A DNA stretch of 64,000 nt from Amycolatopsis roodepoortensis (GCF_014873915.1 NZ_JADBEJ010000001.1:1364001-1428000), one strand, 5' to 3'. Positions 50,474 through 60,491 are shown, counted from the first letter of the stretch. Numbers and translations: made by a program. Notes: generated from the letters alone by a model not told the origin.

Positions 50474-51405
50474 CCGCCGAACTCACGGCGAACCTCGGTC
50501 ACATCGAGGGCAACGAACACACGAAGATCACCGTGTACGCGGACACGGGCCTGGACTGGGTGCACGCGCACCGCGAAGTGCTGCAAGACCGGCTGCGTGA
50601 GCACGGCGCGATCCTGCTGCGCGGGATGCCGGCCGACCTGACGGTGTTCAACCAGATCACCGAAGAGATCGGCGGCTCGCTGCTGACGTACACGGAGCGG
50701 TCGACGCCGCGTTCGGCGGTCTCGGGCAACATCTACACCTCGACGGAATACCCGCCCGCCGAGTCGATCCCGATGCACAACGAGAACTCCTACTCGGCGC
50801 ACTGGCCGGACCGCCTGTTCTTCCTGTGCGACACGGCGGCCGAAACCGGTGGCGCGACGCCGATCGCCGACAGCCGCGCGATGTACCGCCTGCTGCCGGA
50901 GGACCTGCGCGAGCGCTTCGCGGGCGGCGTCACCTACACCCGGGCGTTCCGCGAAGGCCTCGGGCTGACCTGGCAGGAGGCGTTCCAGACCGACGACCGC
51001 CAGGTGGTGGAGGACTACTGCACCGCCAATGGGCAGACGTTCGAGTGGACCGACGAGGGCCTGCGCACGCGGCACGTGCGTCCCTCCTTCGTCGAGGAAC
51101 CGCACACCGGCGCGATGGTGTGGTTCAACCAGGCCAATCTGTTCCACGTGTCGAGCCTGGGGGAGGAGGTCAGCGAGGCGCTGCTGGAGCTGTACCCCGT
51201 GGAAGACCTGCCCCGCAACGCCTTCTTCGCCGACGGCTCGCCGATCCCGCAGGCTGACCTGGACGCGATCAAGGCGGCGTACGACGAGGTCAGCTACGCG
51301 TTCCCGTGGCAGCCGGGCGACATCATGGTGATCAACAACATGCTGATGGCGCATGGGCGGGAGCCGTTCACGGGTAAGCGGCGGACGTTGGTCGCGATGA
51401 CGTGA
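50470..51405 (+). CDS. TauD/SyrP-like Fe(II)/2-oxoglutarate dioxygenase
   Basis: 311 residues, ATG overlapping the previous stop (ATGA), last gene of the cluster. TauD fold with the HNENSYS motif (His103, Glu105) and distal His295 in NMLMAHGREPF; Glu in place of the usual Asp is the form seen in SyrP-like enzymes attached to NRPS lines. Other family segments are GAILLRGM, FFLCDTAAETGGATPIADSR and AMVWFNQANLFHVSSL. SyrP-type enzymes hydroxylate the beta carbon of a carrier-bound amino acid such as Asp, so beta-hydroxylation of the Asn (or Ser-adjacent) unit is the leading inference. A hairpin and a palindromic repeat follow. Confidence 0.87.
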   Translation: MTAELTANLGHIEGNEHTKITVYADTGLDWVHAHREVLQDRLREHGAILLRGMPADLTVFNQITEEIGGSLLTYTERSTPRSAVSGNIYTSTEYPPAESIPMHNENSYSAHWPDRLFFLCDTAAETGGATPIADSRAMYRLLPEDLRERFAGGVTYTRAFREGLGLTWQEAFQTDDRQVVEDYCTANGQTFEWTDEGLRTRHVRPSFVEEPHTGAMVWFNQANLFHVSSLGEEVSEALLELYPVEDLPRNAFFADGSPIPQADLDAIKAAYDEVSYAFPWQPGDIMVINNMLMAHGREPFTGKRRTLVAMT

Positions 51406-51439
51406 GCTTTTTTGGGGCTGGGTCGGTGGTGGGCTGAAA

Positions 51440-51474
51440 GCTCCTTTCGCCGCGTCTCATGCGACGAAAGGAGC
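51440..51474. terminator. Hairpin at the end of the NRPS/PKS cluster
   Basis: Arms GCTCCTTTCG (51440-51449) and CGAAAGGAGC (51465-51474), extended inward by CGC/GCG after one mismatch. It lies 35 bp after the last cluster gene and 106 bp before the end of the convergent regulator gene, so it is a natural end point for the long transcript. Confidence 0.65.
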
Positions 51475-51526
51475 CTTCGGCCCCCCGGGTCGGATGCGGG
51501 CTGCGACGCATGCCCTGGCCGCAGAC

Positions 51527-51549
51527 GTTGCGAAAGCCACTTTCGCAAC
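51527..51549. repeat. Single copy of the 23-bp palindromic element
   Basis: Perfect copy: arms GTTGCGAAAG and CTTTCGCAAC, centre CCA, between the convergent dioxygenase and Lrp-type genes. Confidence 0.85.
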
Positions 51550-51579
51550 ACAACCCCAGGCGCCTACCCCGCACAAGCC

Positions 51580-52611
51580 TCACTCCCGTCGAGCCGGCAT
51601 CGTGACGACGAATCCCGTGCTGCGCCCCAAATCGTCCAGCAGCCACCCCATCCGTTTGGCCGTCCGCAGGATCAGGGCCGAGTCGGCGACCGACAGCGGG
51701 GCCAGGTCCTGTTCCAGATGTTCCTGCATCCGCATCGACTCCTCGATCGAGCGCATCCAGGTGGTCACCAGCAGGTTCGCCGGGCCGGGCAGGCTCGCGA
51801 TCTGACGGATGGCCGGGTTGGCCCTCAGCCGGTCCACGCAGGTCGGCACATGCGCGACGGGAACCTGGCACCACCAGTTGACGACGATCGGCGACGGGGT
51901 GAGCCCCTGCGCGATCTCGCACCGGAAAGTCAGCGCGTCGGCGGCGATCAGGTGACCGAGCTGGCGCCGGACGGTCGACACCGGGCGGCCGGTGAGCCGG
52001 GCGAGGTCCGCGGCGGTGCGGCGGCCGTCCTCGCCCAGTGCCTCGGTCAGTGCGGCGTACGGCTCCTGCCACGGCTGTAACGCCGTCTGCCGTCCGCCGG
52101 TGCCGCCGGACGGCGGCAGCTGCGACAACGCCTGCACGCGCTCCCGGTCCAGTGCGCCCACCCGCCAGGAACTGCCTTCGACGTGCAACCGCGACACCAG
52201 ATGCGAACGGATGTTGAGCACGCCGGGAAGCCCGGGGATCGCGTCCAGCAGCAGGGTGGAGAGATCGTGCATGCCGAGGCCGAACACCGTCAGCACCAGG
52301 CTGTACTCGCGCGAAGCCTCCTCGATGCTGACCACCGACGGCCAGGTGGACAGTTCGCGGATGAGTTCCCGGACCTGGCCGCTCGCGCAGCGGATCTCGA
52401 CGTACGCGGCCTGCACCCGGGACCGCCCGGGCACGCGGGGATACGCCGTCACCCAGGCTCCGCCTCCATCACGCAGCCGCTCCCATCGCCGCGCCAGCGT
52501 CACCGGCGACGAGCCGAGGGCGTCGCCCAGCTGCGCCCAGGTGGCGCGAGGCCGTAGTTGCAGAGCGTGGATGAGCGAAAAGTCCTCCTCATCCAGCGAA
52601 TCGATCACCAT
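51580..52611 (-). CDS. Lrp/AsnC-family regulator with two AsnC halves
   Basis: 343 residues from ATG 52611; a GTG at 52683 would add 24 residues. The protein is two Lrp-like halves in tandem: residues about 8-165 (DSLDEEDFSLIHALQLRPRATWAQLGDALGSSPVTLARRWERLRDGGGAWVTAYP, then a RAM-like ligand domain) and about 195-335 (LTEALGEDGRRTAADLARLTGRPVSTVRRQLGHLIAADALTFRCE, then a second RAM-like domain). This double form is common in actinobacteria. It is divergent from the M20 hydrolase/transporter operon (116-bp gap), so that operon is its likely target. It is convergent with the NRPS cluster and I see no reason to assign it as that cluster's regulator. Confidence 0.82.
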   Translation of the reverse strand: MVIDSLDEEDFSLIHALQLRPRATWAQLGDALGSSPVTLARRWERLRDGGGAWVTAYPRVPGRSRVQAAYVEIRCASGQVRELIRELSTWPSVVSIEEASREYSLVLTVFGLGMHDLSTLLLDAIPGLPGVLNIRSHLVSRLHVEGSSWRVGALDRERVQALSQLPPSGGTGGRQTALQPWQEPYAALTEALGEDGRRTAADLARLTGRPVSTVRRQLGHLIAADALTFRCEIAQGLTPSPIVVNWWCQVPVAHVPTCVDRLRANPAIRQIASLPGPANLLVTTWMRSIEESMRMQEHLEQDLAPLSVADSALILRTAKRMGWLLDDLGRSTGFVVTMPARRE

Positions 52612-52727
52612 TTGTTCTTCCAGGGGCCGATCGTTGAGCGATTCCGACAATTCTAGCCCGATATCGGACGCGGATTCGCACACTCGACGACCAAGACGCC
52701 GACGTCCGACGAAGAGGAGATCGACCG

Positions 52728-53954
52728 GTGGACCTTCACGACGACGCTCGAAGCCTGCAGGACGAGCTGGTCCGGCTCCGCAGCGACCTGCACCGCGAGC
52801 CCGAGATCGGTCTCGACCTGCCCCGCACCCAGGAGCGGGTTCTGCGTGAACTCGACGGGCTCGGCCTGGAGGTCTCCACCGGGACCGACACGACCTCGGT
52901 GACCGCGGTGCTGCGCGGCGAGGGTACGGCCCGGGATTCTGCCCGGCCGCGCACGGTCTTGCTGCGCGCGGACATGGACGCCCTCCCGGTGGCCGAAGCG
53001 ACCGGGCTGGACTTCGCCGCCACGAACGGCGCGATGCACGCCTGCGGTCATGATCTGCACACGACGTCGCTGGTCGGCGCGGCCCGGCTGCTGCACACCC
53101 ACCGAGACCGCATCAACGGTGACGTCGTCCTGATGTTCCAGCCCGGCGAGGAGGGTTGGGACGGCGCCGGCGTGATGCTCCGGGAAGGCGTGCTCGACGC
53201 CGCGGGCAGGCGCGCCGACGCGGCCTACGGGCTGCACGTCTTCTCGTCGATGCTGCCCAGCGGCCAATTCGCCAGCCGTCCGGGCACGTTGATGTCCGCG
53301 TCGTACCGGCTGCTCGTCACCGTGCACGGTGAGGGCGGCCACGGGTCGATGCCGCACCGCGCCAAGGATCCGATCACCGCGACCGCGGCGATGATCACCG
53401 CGCTGCAGACGATGGTCACCCGGCGGTTCGACATCTTCGACCCGGCCGTGCTCACCGTCGGCGTCATCCGCGGCGGCACCAAACGCAACGTCATCCCCGC
53501 CACCGCCGAATTCGAGGCCACCGTCCGCTGTTTCTCGGACGCCGCCGGCGCGCTGCTCGACACGGCGATCCGCGAGACGATCGACGGCGTCGCACGAGCG
53601 CACGCGGTCACCGCCGACGTCGTGTTCGAGAGCGAGTACCCGGTCACCGTCACCGACGTCGACGAGACCGCGTTCGGCGCCGAGGTCGTCCGCGAGACGA
53701 TCGGCGAGCAGTACTACACCGAGCTGCCCAATCCGGTGGCCGGTTCCGAGGACTTCTCCCGCGTGCTGGCCGAGGTGCCGGGCACGTTCCTCGGTCTCGG
53801 TGCGCTGATGCCCGGGCTCGAGCCGGACACCGCGCCCAACAACCACAGTCCGTACGCCGACTTCGATCCGTCCGTGCTGTCGAGGGCCGCGACCGTCTAC
53901 GCCGAACTCGCCGTCCGCCGTCTCGACCGCTTCGCCGAAGGAGCCACCCGATGA
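52728..53954 (+). CDS. M20-family amidohydrolase
   Basis: 408 residues, GTG start after GAAGAGGAG. Peptidase family M20D features are LRSDLHREPEIGLDLPRT, LLRADMDALPVAEATG, the metal-binding MHACGHDLHTTSLVGAA, MFQPGEEGWDGA and GLHVF, the dimerisation-domain GGHGSMPHRAKDP and the late NPVAGSEDFSRVL with NNHSPYADFDPSVL. Such enzymes remove acyl groups from amino acids (hippurate, IAA-conjugate or N-acyl amino acid hydrolases). Coupled by ATGA to a transporter that likely brings in the substrate, and divergent from an Lrp-type regulator. Confidence 0.9.
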   Translation: MDLHDDARSLQDELVRLRSDLHREPEIGLDLPRTQERVLRELDGLGLEVSTGTDTTSVTAVLRGEGTARDSARPRTVLLRADMDALPVAEATGLDFAATNGAMHACGHDLHTTSLVGAARLLHTHRDRINGDVVLMFQPGEEGWDGAGVMLREGVLDAAGRRADAAYGLHVFSSMLPSGQFASRPGTLMSASYRLLVTVHGEGGHGSMPHRAKDPITATAAMITALQTMVTRRFDIFDPAVLTVGVIRGGTKRNVIPATAEFEATVRCFSDAAGALLDTAIRETIDGVARAHAVTADVVFESEYPVTVTDVDETAFGAEVVRETIGEQYYTELPNPVAGSEDFSRVLAEVPGTFLGLGALMPGLEPDTAPNNHSPYADFDPSVLSRAATVYAELAVRRLDRFAEGATR

Positions 53955-55288
53955 GCGCGACCGCGGGCACGGCCACCATCCCGGACCGCCGCCGCACCCT
54001 GTTCGGGCTCGGCGCGGGCAACGCGATGGAATGGTTCGACTGGAACATCTACGCGACGTTCGCGTCCTTCTTCGCCGCGCAGTTCTTCAACGCGCAAGAC
54101 GAGGTTTCGGCGCTGCTGAGCACCTTGGCGGTCTTCGCGGTCGGCTTCGCCGCCCGGCCACTCGGCGGCTTGGTCTTCGGTTGGATCGCCGACCGCAAGG
54201 GCCGTCAGCTGGCGATGACGCTGACGGTCGCGATCGCCGCCGGTGGCAGCCTCGTCATCGGTCTTTCCCCCACCTACGGCCAGATCGGCGTGTGGGCGTC
54301 GGTGATCCTCGTGGTCGCACGGCTGGGGCAAGGTCTCGCGCACGGCGGTGAGCTGCCTTCGGCGCAGACCTACATCGCCGAGGTCGCCCCGGCCGCCCGA
54401 CGCGGGCTGTGGTCGAGCCTGATCTACTTCTCCGGCACCTGCGGCGTGCTCGCCGGCACACTGCTGGGCGCGGTCCTGTCCGGTGTGCTGAGCCACGATC
54501 AGATGCTCTCGTTCGGCTGGCGGATCCCGTTCGTGCTCGGTGGCGTCTTCGGGCTCTACTCGCTCTACATGCGGATGCGCATGCGGGAGACCGGCGTGTT
54601 CCTCGCGGAAAACGCCAAGGACGACGCCGCCGGGAAGAAGGCCGAGAAGGGCCGGATCTGGCAGACGATCAAGCAGCACCCGAAACTGCTCGTGCAGGTC
54701 GTCGGGCTGACCGTCGGCGCCACGGTCATCTACTACATGTGGGCCGTCGCCGCGCCGTCGTACGCGATCACCGTGCGGGGCGTCGACCCGACCGGTGCGC
54801 TGTGGGCGGGCGTGTTCGCGAACGTGATCTTCCTGATCGCCCTGCCGCTGTGGGGAAGGCTGTCCGATCGCATCGGCAGGAAGCCGGTCCTGTTCATCGC
54901 GATCGTCGGCCTCCTGGTGCTGAGCTTCCCGCTGAACGCGATGGTCGGCGACCAGGCCTGGCAGCTGTTCGTGGCGATGTCGATCGCGCTGGTCTTCATG
55001 GCCGGGTTCTCCTCCATCGGCCCGGCGGTCTACGCGGAGATCTTCCCGACCCGCATCCGCACCATCGGCGTGGGTGTGCCGTACTCGATCGCGGTCGCGG
55101 CCTTCGGTGGAACCGCGCCGTACCTGCAGACGCTCCTCGCCAAGAACGGTTACCCGTCGCTGTTCGTCGTCTACGGCATGGTGCTCATGGTCATCAGCGC
55201 CTTGGTCGTCTTCACCCTCCCGGAGACCCGCGGCGTCGACCTGCACGAGAAGGCGAAAGCGGAGGCCGGGTCCAAGACCGCCGTCTAG
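53951..55288 (+). CDS. MHS-family metabolite:proton symporter (MFS)
   Basis: 445 residues, ATG overlapping the hydrolase stop. It belongs to the metabolite:H+ symporter branch of MFS (ProP, ShiA, KgtP relatives): [26 protein letters not shown] at the first helix, [25 protein letters not shown] between helices 2 and 3, [22 protein letters not shown], and [17 protein letters not shown] in the middle. Twelve predicted helices. Likely imports an N-acyl amino acid or related acid for the co-encoded amidohydrolase. Its end overlaps the convergent SDR gene by 4 bp. Confidence 0.88.
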   Translation: MSATAGTATIPDRRRTLFGLGAGNAMEWFDWNIYATFASFFAAQFFNAQDEVSALLSTLAVFAVGFAARPLGGLVFGWIADRKGRQLAMTLTVAIAAGGSLVIGLSPTYGQIGVWASVILVVARLGQGLAHGGELPSAQTYIAEVAPAARRGLWSSLIYFSGTCGVLAGTLLGAVLSGVLSHDQMLSFGWRIPFVLGGVFGLYSLYMRMRMRETGVFLAENAKDDAAGKKAEKGRIWQTIKQHPKLLVQVVGLTVGATVIYYMWAVAAPSYAITVRGVDPTGALWAGVFANVIFLIALPLWGRLSDRIGRKPVLFIAIVGLLVLSFPLNAMVGDQAWQLFVAMSIALVFMAGFSSIGPAVYAEIFPTRIRTIGVGVPYSIAVAAFGGTAPYLQTLLAKNGYPSLFVVYGMVLMVISALVVFTLPETRGVDLHEKAKAEAGSKTAV

Positions 55289-56268
55289 GACCGGCGCCTC
55301 GATCCCGGGTCGTGATGGGCGTCCTCGTCGGCGGGGAAGGCGGTGCCGGTGAGTTCCTCGGAGATCCGCCAGATCCGTGTGGCGTCGTCCTTGCCGCGGA
55401 GTCGCGAGTAGACGGTCTGCTCGGCGGGAGCGCCCGCCAGGTGCCCGAGTCCGCTGGGGCCGTACAGACGGGCGCCGTGTGCCTCGGGCGAGGTCACGGC
55501 CATCAGGGCGGGGAGTAGTGCCGTCTCGACCGTCCCGAGGAGGATGCCGCGGCCGGCGAGGGCGCGGATGACGCGCACACCGACGGTGTCCCGTGTCCGG
55601 CCGACCTCGGGGCGCGCGGCGAGGAGGTTGGTGGCGGCGACACCGGGGTGGGCGAGGTTACTGGTGATTCCCCAGCCCCCGGCCTGGCTGCGCCGGTCGA
55701 GTTCGAGGCCGAACAGGCCGAAGGCGATCTTGGACTGGCTGTACGCGTGGCGGCCGTTGTAGGACCGTTCCCAGTTCAGGTCGTCCCAGTTGATGGAGTG
55801 CTGGTTCGCGGCGACGCTGATCTGCGAGGTCACCCGCGCGCGTCCCGCGCGCAGCAAGGGCAGCAGGTGGGCGACGAGAGCGAAATGCCCCAGATGGTTA
55901 CTGCCGAATTGCAGCTCGAATCCTTCGGTGGTGGTTTGCCGGTCCGGCGGCGTCATCACGCCGGCGTTGTTGACGAGGAGGTGGATCGGCCGATTCTCCT
56001 CACACAGCGTGGCGCCCAGCGCGGCGACCGAGTCCAGCGACGAGAGGTCGAGGTCCCGGAGGGAGACCTTCGCTCCCGGGTGCTGCTGCTCGATCTTCGC
56101 GATGGCCGCTTCGCCCTTGCGGCGATTGCGGACGGGCATGACGACTTCGGCGCCGGCGGCGGCGAGGCGGGCCGTCAGTCCCAATCCGACCCCGTCGCTG
56201 GCGCCGGTGACGACGGCGAGCTTCCCGGACAGATCGGGAACGGTGATGTCCGGTCGGGTGCGTGCCAT
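55285..56268 (-). CDS. Short-chain dehydrogenase/reductase
   Basis: 327 residues from ATG 56268; the frame runs further up without a start signal. Classical SDR elements: NAD(P)-binding [11 protein letters not shown] with NRRKGEAA following (a basic pair suggesting NADP), LLVNNAGVM, and catalytic YSQSK. The length and the [16 protein letters not shown] context resemble the retinol dehydrogenase/WW-domain oxidoreductase-like branch. It is divergent from an XRE regulator with which such SDR genes are often paired in actinomycetes. The substrate is unknown. Confidence 0.88.
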   Translation of the reverse strand: MARTRPDITVPDLSGKLAVVTGASDGVGLGLTARLAAAGAEVVMPVRNRRKGEAAIAKIEQQHPGAKVSLRDLDLSSLDSVAALGATLCEENRPIHLLVNNAGVMTPPDRQTTTEGFELQFGSNHLGHFALVAHLLPLLRAGRARVTSQISVAANQHSINWDDLNWERSYNGRHAYSQSKIAFGLFGLELDRRSQAGGWGITSNLAHPGVAATNLLAARPEVGRTRDTVGVRVIRALAGRGILLGTVETALLPALMAVTSPEAHGARLYGPSGLGHLAGAPAEQTVYSRLRGKDDATRIWRISEELTGTAFPADEDAHHDPGSRRRS

Positions 56269-56416
56269 GTGCTGCTCCTGATTCTCCTGGGGCGTCGATG
56301 TGTTCCTTTCCAGGCTGCGCCGGATCGACGGCGCTAGCCACGGCCTGTCGATCCCAGGCAAACCTCCGGCGGCGGAGGCAGACTGAACCGGCACCGGAAC
56401 CAGAGAGGAAGCCGCC

Positions 56417-57280
56417 GTGATCGATCGAGCCGGGCTCGCCGGGTTCCTGCGCCGTCGCCGCGAGTCGCTCCAGCCCGAAGACGTCGGGCTCCCGCGCGGG
56501 CAACGGCGCAGAACCGCCGGTCTGCGCCGCGAAGAGGTCGCCACGCTCTGTCACATTTCCACCGACTACTACAGCAGGCTGGAGCGGGAGCGTGGACCTC
56601 ACCCGTCCGAGCAGATGATCGCCTCGATCGCGCAGGGCCTTCACCTGTCGCTCGACGAACGAGACCACCTTTTCCGGCTCGCCGGGCACAACCCGCCCGC
56701 GCGGGGCACGACCAGCGAACACATCAGCCCGGGCCTGCTCCGCACCTTCGACCGGCTCACCGACACGCCCGCCGAGATCGTCACCGAGCTCGGCGAAACG
56801 CTCCGGCAGACCCCGCTCGGTGTCGCCCTCACCGGCGATACCACCCGGTACACCGGCCCGTCCCGCAGCATCGGCTACCGGTGGTTCACCGACGAGGCCA
56901 CCCGGTCGCTCTACCACCCCGACGACCATCCTTTGCACACGCGCGTCTTCACCGCGGGGCTCCGCAAGATGGTCACCCTCCGCGGACCCGGTTCACGGGC
57001 GGCACACCTCTTGGATCTCCTGCTGGACCGCAGCGAGGAATTCCGCACCGCTTGGAACGACCACGAGATCGGCGTCCACTACAACGGCGTCAAACGGTTC
57101 GTGCACCCCGAGGTCGGCGCGCTGGAACTGACCTGTCAGACGCTGCTCGATCCCGACCAGTCCCACATGCTCCTCGTCTACACCGCCGTCCCCGGCAGCG
57201 AAAGCCACGAGAAACTCCAGCTTCTCGCCGTTATCGGACCCCGGACGCGTGAGCTCAGTGGCCGGCCAGATCCATCGTGA
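56417..57280 (+). CDS. XRE-type regulator with MmyB-like ligand domain
   Basis: 287 residues, GTG start after AGAGGAAG. Helix-turn-helix in residues 5-80 ([19 protein letters not shown]...[48 protein letters not shown]) and an MmyB-like C-terminal ligand-binding domain ([20 protein letters not shown]...; [64 protein letters not shown]). Divergent from the SDR gene over a 148-bp gap, which it probably represses. Its 3' end overlaps the convergent small membrane gene. Confidence 0.88.
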   Translation: MIDRAGLAGFLRRRRESLQPEDVGLPRGQRRRTAGLRREEVATLCHISTDYYSRLERERGPHPSEQMIASIAQGLHLSLDERDHLFRLAGHNPPARGTTSEHISPGLLRTFDRLTDTPAEIVTELGETLRQTPLGVALTGDTTRYTGPSRSIGYRWFTDEATRSLYHPDDHPLHTRVFTAGLRKMVTLRGPGSRAAHLLDLLLDRSEEFRTAWNDHEIGVHYNGVKRFVHPEVGALELTCQTLLDPDQSHMLLVYTAVPGSESHEKLQLLAVIGPRTRELSGRPDPS

Positions 57281-57515
57281 ACAGGAGCAGTGCGAAGAAC
57301 AATTGGAGTGCGGCGATACAGACACCCGCGACGACAAGGCCGTCCAGCCGATATTGGCGGTCGGTGAACGCCGACGTCGCTCCGGCGGCCAAGGCCAGCA
57401 CCGAGGCCACCTCTCCGTAGGGGAGCACCCAGGCGAGCAAGGCGAGCACGAGACAGACAGGACCGAGTACGCCTTTGACTCCGGGACGATCTCTCGCTGC
57501 CAGCCGTCGAGTCAC
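57255..57515 (-). CDS. Small two-helix membrane protein
   Basis: 86 residues, GTG start at 57515 behind AAGGAAAG. Two hydrophobic segments (VLGPVCLVLALLAWVLPYG-like and [21 protein letters not shown]) with a polar linker containing TDRQYRLDG. It overlaps the 3' end of the XRE gene by 26 bp on the opposite strand. Not recognised; the ribosome binding site and the hydrophobic pattern support it being real. Confidence 0.55.
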   Translation of the reverse strand: MTRRLAARDRPGVKGVLGPVCLVLALLAWVLPYGEVASVLALAAGATSAFTDRQYRLDGLVVAGVCIAALQLFFALLLFTMDLAGH

Positions 57516-57551
57516 GCGCCGATCTTTCCTTCAGCTCGTCTGGCGCACACG

Positions 57552-58181
57552 CTACCGCCGGGTCGCCCACCGGTGCTTCACGGCGTCGACGAAGGCGCCG
57601 AACTCCACGGTCATCGAGACCGTGCCGGGGTCGAGCATCCACTGCTGCTGCAGGCCGTCCAGTACGGCGATCGTCGTGCGCACCAGCGTGGCCACCGGGG
57701 CGTCCGCCCGGATCTCTCCGGCGTTCTGTCCACTGTGGATCGCTTCGGTCAGCCACCGGGTCACCGTGGTGTAGTGCGATCGCGTCCACTCGTGCGCGGG
57801 GTGCCGCGGATCGGTGGCCTCGGCGGTCACGCGGACGAACAACCCCACCAGTTCCGGTCGCGTGGTGTTGCGGGCGACCAGCGCCTCGAGCGCCGCGAAC
57901 GCCGCCCAGCCCAGGGGCATCCGGTCACCGTCCTGCCGGAGGAAGCGGGTGTCCTCCGCGTCGCGCGCTTCGAGCACCGCCGTCAAGAGGGCGGTCTTGC
58001 TCGGAAAATGGTGCAGCAGCCCGGACTGGGAAAGCCCGGCGGTACGCGCGACGGTGGCGATCGAGGTGCCGCGGTATCCGGTGGCGGAGAACAGTTCGGT
58101 GGCCACTCGTACGACGGCCGCCCGCGACGCCGCGCCGGCCGCTTCCCCGCGCGTGGTCGGCCTCTCGGCGGGGAGGGACAT
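57552..58181 (-). CDS. TetR-family regulator 1
   Basis: 209 residues from ATG 58181 after AGGAGCAG. TetR helix-turn-helix in residues 20-65 (AAVVRVATELFSATGYRGTSIATVARTAGLSQSGLLHHFPSKTALLTAVLEAR) and a ligand domain with WMLDPGTVSMTVEFGAFVDAVKHRW at the end. It is similar in layout to the second TetR of the window (both carry LLH(H/Y)FP(S/T)K and a Q-W-(M/L)-L-D stretch near the C-terminus), suggesting paralogues controlling related transport/hydrolase genes. It lies downstream of the hydrolase and MFS genes on the same strand. Confidence 0.87.
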   Translation of the reverse strand: MSLPAERPTTRGEAAGAASRAAVVRVATELFSATGYRGTSIATVARTAGLSQSGLLHHFPSKTALLTAVLEARDAEDTRFLRQDGDRMPLGWAAFAALEALVARNTTRPELVGLFVRVTAEATDPRHPAHEWTRSHYTTVTRWLTEAIHSGQNAGEIRADAPVATLVRTTIAVLDGLQQQWMLDPGTVSMTVEFGAFVDAVKHRWATRR

Positions 58182-58287
58182 GAAGTGCTGCTCCTGGCGG
58201 TCCTGCGCTCGCGCGCCCGACGGGGTCACGAGCGCAGGGTAGTCCGCCATGCCCGGCCGGGCGCGAACCAGGCCGGTGTTCTCCGTT

Positions 58288-59118
58288 CTAGCCCGCTTGT
58301 GCCCAGAATTCCGCGAAGAGGCGCGCCGTGACGTCCGGCTTCTCCTCGTTCGGTGTGTGGCCGGTACCGGCGATGACCTCGTATCGGGCGCCGAGGCGGG
58401 CCGCCATCTCGCGTTGCGCCTCCGGCGGCCACGCCGCGTCGTTTTCTCCGTGGGCCACCATGATCGGGACCCCGGTCGCCCGCAGTTCCGCCACCCGGTC
58501 CGGTTCGTCGGCGATGGCGCGGGCGATGCCGAGCAGATTGGCCGGGTTGGTCTCGTGGATCCGGGTCCGCAGATACGTCACGACCGGTTCCGGGGCCCCG
58601 GCGGCGAAGAACGGTTCGAGGAATCGCCAGGCCCCGGCGGAACCTTCGGCGGCGATGGCGTCTTGCAGCGTCGGTCCGGCCGGACCGGTGACGGTGGAGC
58701 CGCCGGGGCCCGAGCACAGGATGGTGTAACTGCGGAAGCGGTCCGGCTCCCGGATCACCGCCGCGCGGGTGACCAGACCGCCGAAGCTGTGCCCCGCCAG
58801 GTGGACCCGCTCGCCCGGCACGGTGGCGTCGAGGACCTCCAGCAGCCCGGTGGCGAAGGCCTCCACGGTGTAGTCGTCGGCGTCGTCCGGGCCTTCGGAC
58901 AGCCATTGTCCTTGCTGGCTGTAGGTCAGGACGTCGTAACCGGAATCGGTCAGCCCGCGCAGCATCGGGACGAAGTCCTCTTTGGACCCGGTGAAGCCGG
59001 GGACGAGCACGGCGACGCCTTTGGCCGCGCCGCCGTCGGGCGTGGCCCGGACGGCGGACAGCCTGCCCGCCGTGGTGGGCACGGTGAGTGCGCGGGCATG
59101 GGAGGGAAGGGAATACAA
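58288..59118 (-). CDS. Alpha/beta hydrolase
   Basis: 276 residues. The start is a TTG at 59118, chosen because GAGGAG lies 6-11 bp in front and no ATG or GTG fits. Fold markers: VAVLVPGFTGSKEDF (oxyanion region), nucleophile elbow AGHSFGG, an acidic AHGENDAAWP loop and catalytic His in GTGHTPNEEKPD. The MFS gene lies 16 bp upstream on the same strand, so the pair is probably one operon in which an ester or lactone (perhaps a glycoside derivative) is imported and hydrolysed. Confidence 0.83.
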   Translation of the reverse strand: MYSLPSHARALTVPTTAGRLSAVRATPDGGAAKGVAVLVPGFTGSKEDFVPMLRGLTDSGYDVLTYSQQGQWLSEGPDDADDYTVEAFATGLLEVLDATVPGERVHLAGHSFGGLVTRAAVIREPDRFRSYTILCSGPGGSTVTGPAGPTLQDAIAAEGSAGAWRFLEPFFAAGAPEPVVTYLRTRIHETNPANLLGIARAIADEPDRVAELRATGVPIMVAHGENDAAWPPEAQREMAARLGARYEVIAGTGHTPNEEKPDVTARLFAEFWAQAG

Positions 59119-59134
59119 CGGTCGCTCCTCGGGG

Positions 59135-60421
59135 TCAGCGGACGGATCGGATGGGCAGGAACGCGGCGGCGCCGATGAGCACGAGCAATCCGGCGACGGC
59201 GAACAGGACGTGGTACCCGGCGAGGGTGATGAGGAAGGCGGAGAAGGTCGGCGCCACCGCCTGCGGGAAGTTGGTGGCGACGTTGAGCAGTCCGAGGTCC
59301 TTGGCCGCGTCGTCGTCGCTCGGCAGCACCTGGGTCATCAGCGCGACGTCGAGGGTCATGTAGGTGCCGAACCCGAAGCCGGAGATCGCCGCGAAGGCGA
59401 GCATGCCTCCGATGGTCGGGCTGAACAGAGGAAACGCCAGGCCGACGGCGATGATCACCGAAGCGGCGATCACGAACGGCTTGCGGCGGCCGACGCGGTC
59501 CGACCACGGGCCGGTGACGAAGCTGGAGAGCACCGTGCCGACGAGCATCACCAAGGACAGTTGCCCGGTGACGGCGTTCGCGCGCTCCAGCGGAATACCC
59601 ACGTGGTCGACCAGGATGTAGAGCTGGAAGTTGTAGACGGCCCAATAGCCGAGCACGAACAGCATCCGGGCGACGAAGGCCCAGGCGAAGTCGGGGTGTC
59701 GGCGCGGGCTGACCCAGAAGCCCTTCAGGAACGCCGACCACGACCAGGCCGCACGTGGCCGTCCCTCGCTGGAGGTGTCGCGGTTGACGAGCACGAACAG
59801 CAGGATGACGACGAGCACGACGGCGGCGAAGACGCTGTAACCGATCCCGAGGTCGGTGGCGAACCGGGCGGCCAGCAGCACGCCCGCGGTGGCGCCGACC
59901 ATACTGCCGACACCGACGAAGGCGGACGCCGTGCCACGCTGCCCGGCCGGCAGCCGGTCGGCCAGGATCGCTGTCATCGGGCCCTGGACGATATTGAGCG
60001 AGACCTGCACGAGGAGCCACAGCACGGCAAGCAGTGCGACCGAGCCCGCCACGGGAAGCGTCACCAGGAACACCGCGCCGAACAGCGCGCCGAGCATCAT
60101 CCACGGGGTGCGGCGGCCGAAGCGGCTGCGCGTGCGGTCGGACAGTGCGCCGACGATGGGCTGCACGAACAGCGTGGCGAACGCCGACACGCTGACCACC
60201 AGGCCGAGGCTGCCGACCTTTCCCGCGGGGTTGACCTCGGCGACCTGGTTCGGCAGCAGGATGCCCAGCAGGCCCGAATAGGCGAGGAAGAGGGAGAAGT
60301 TGCCGATCAAGAGCGACCCGATGAGCACGCGCCCGCGCCCTGGACCTGGGCGGGGACCGGGGACATCGTCCGGCGCGACGGTCGGGGTGTGCGGTGCTGG
60401 GTCAGGCAGTGTGGGGGCCAT
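59135..60421 (-). CDS. MFS sugar/glycoside transporter (GPH-like)
   Basis: 428 residues from ATG 60421 behind AGGAGGCGG. Twelve hydrophobic segments. GNFSLFLAYSGLLGILLPNQVAEVNPAGKVGSLGLVVSVSAFATLFVQPIVGALSDRTRSRFGRRTPWM is the usual first third of the GPH-like MFS branch (sucrose, melibiose and glucuronide carriers), with D-R-x-x-x-R-x-G-R-R between helices 2 and 3. The GH3 enzyme two genes away makes a glycoside substrate plausible. Two palindromes lie upstream. Confidence 0.83.
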   Translation of the reverse strand: MAPTLPDPAPHTPTVAPDDVPGPRPGPGRGRVLIGSLLIGNFSLFLAYSGLLGILLPNQVAEVNPAGKVGSLGLVVSVSAFATLFVQPIVGALSDRTRSRFGRRTPWMMLGALFGAVFLVTLPVAGSVALLAVLWLLVQVSLNIVQGPMTAILADRLPAGQRGTASAFVGVGSMVGATAGVLLAARFATDLGIGYSVFAAVVLVVILLFVLVNRDTSSEGRPRAAWSWSAFLKGFWVSPRRHPDFAWAFVARMLFVLGYWAVYNFQLYILVDHVGIPLERANAVTGQLSLVMLVGTVLSSFVTGPWSDRVGRRKPFVIAASVIIAVGLAFPLFSPTIGGMLAFAAISGFGFGTYMTLDVALMTQVLPSDDDAAKDLGLLNVATNFPQAVAPTFSAFLITLAGYHVLFAVAGLLVLIGAAAFLPIRSVR

Positions 60422-60491
60422 GGCCGCCTCCTGAACGCGAATGCCGGGCACCACTGCCACGGCGAATGCGGCGCATCAGATCACGGCAACC

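Noticed and set aside
51580..52611. Lrp-type gene as cluster regulator
   Set aside because: It is convergent with the cluster behind a terminator and divergent from the M20/MHS operon, which is the more natural target.
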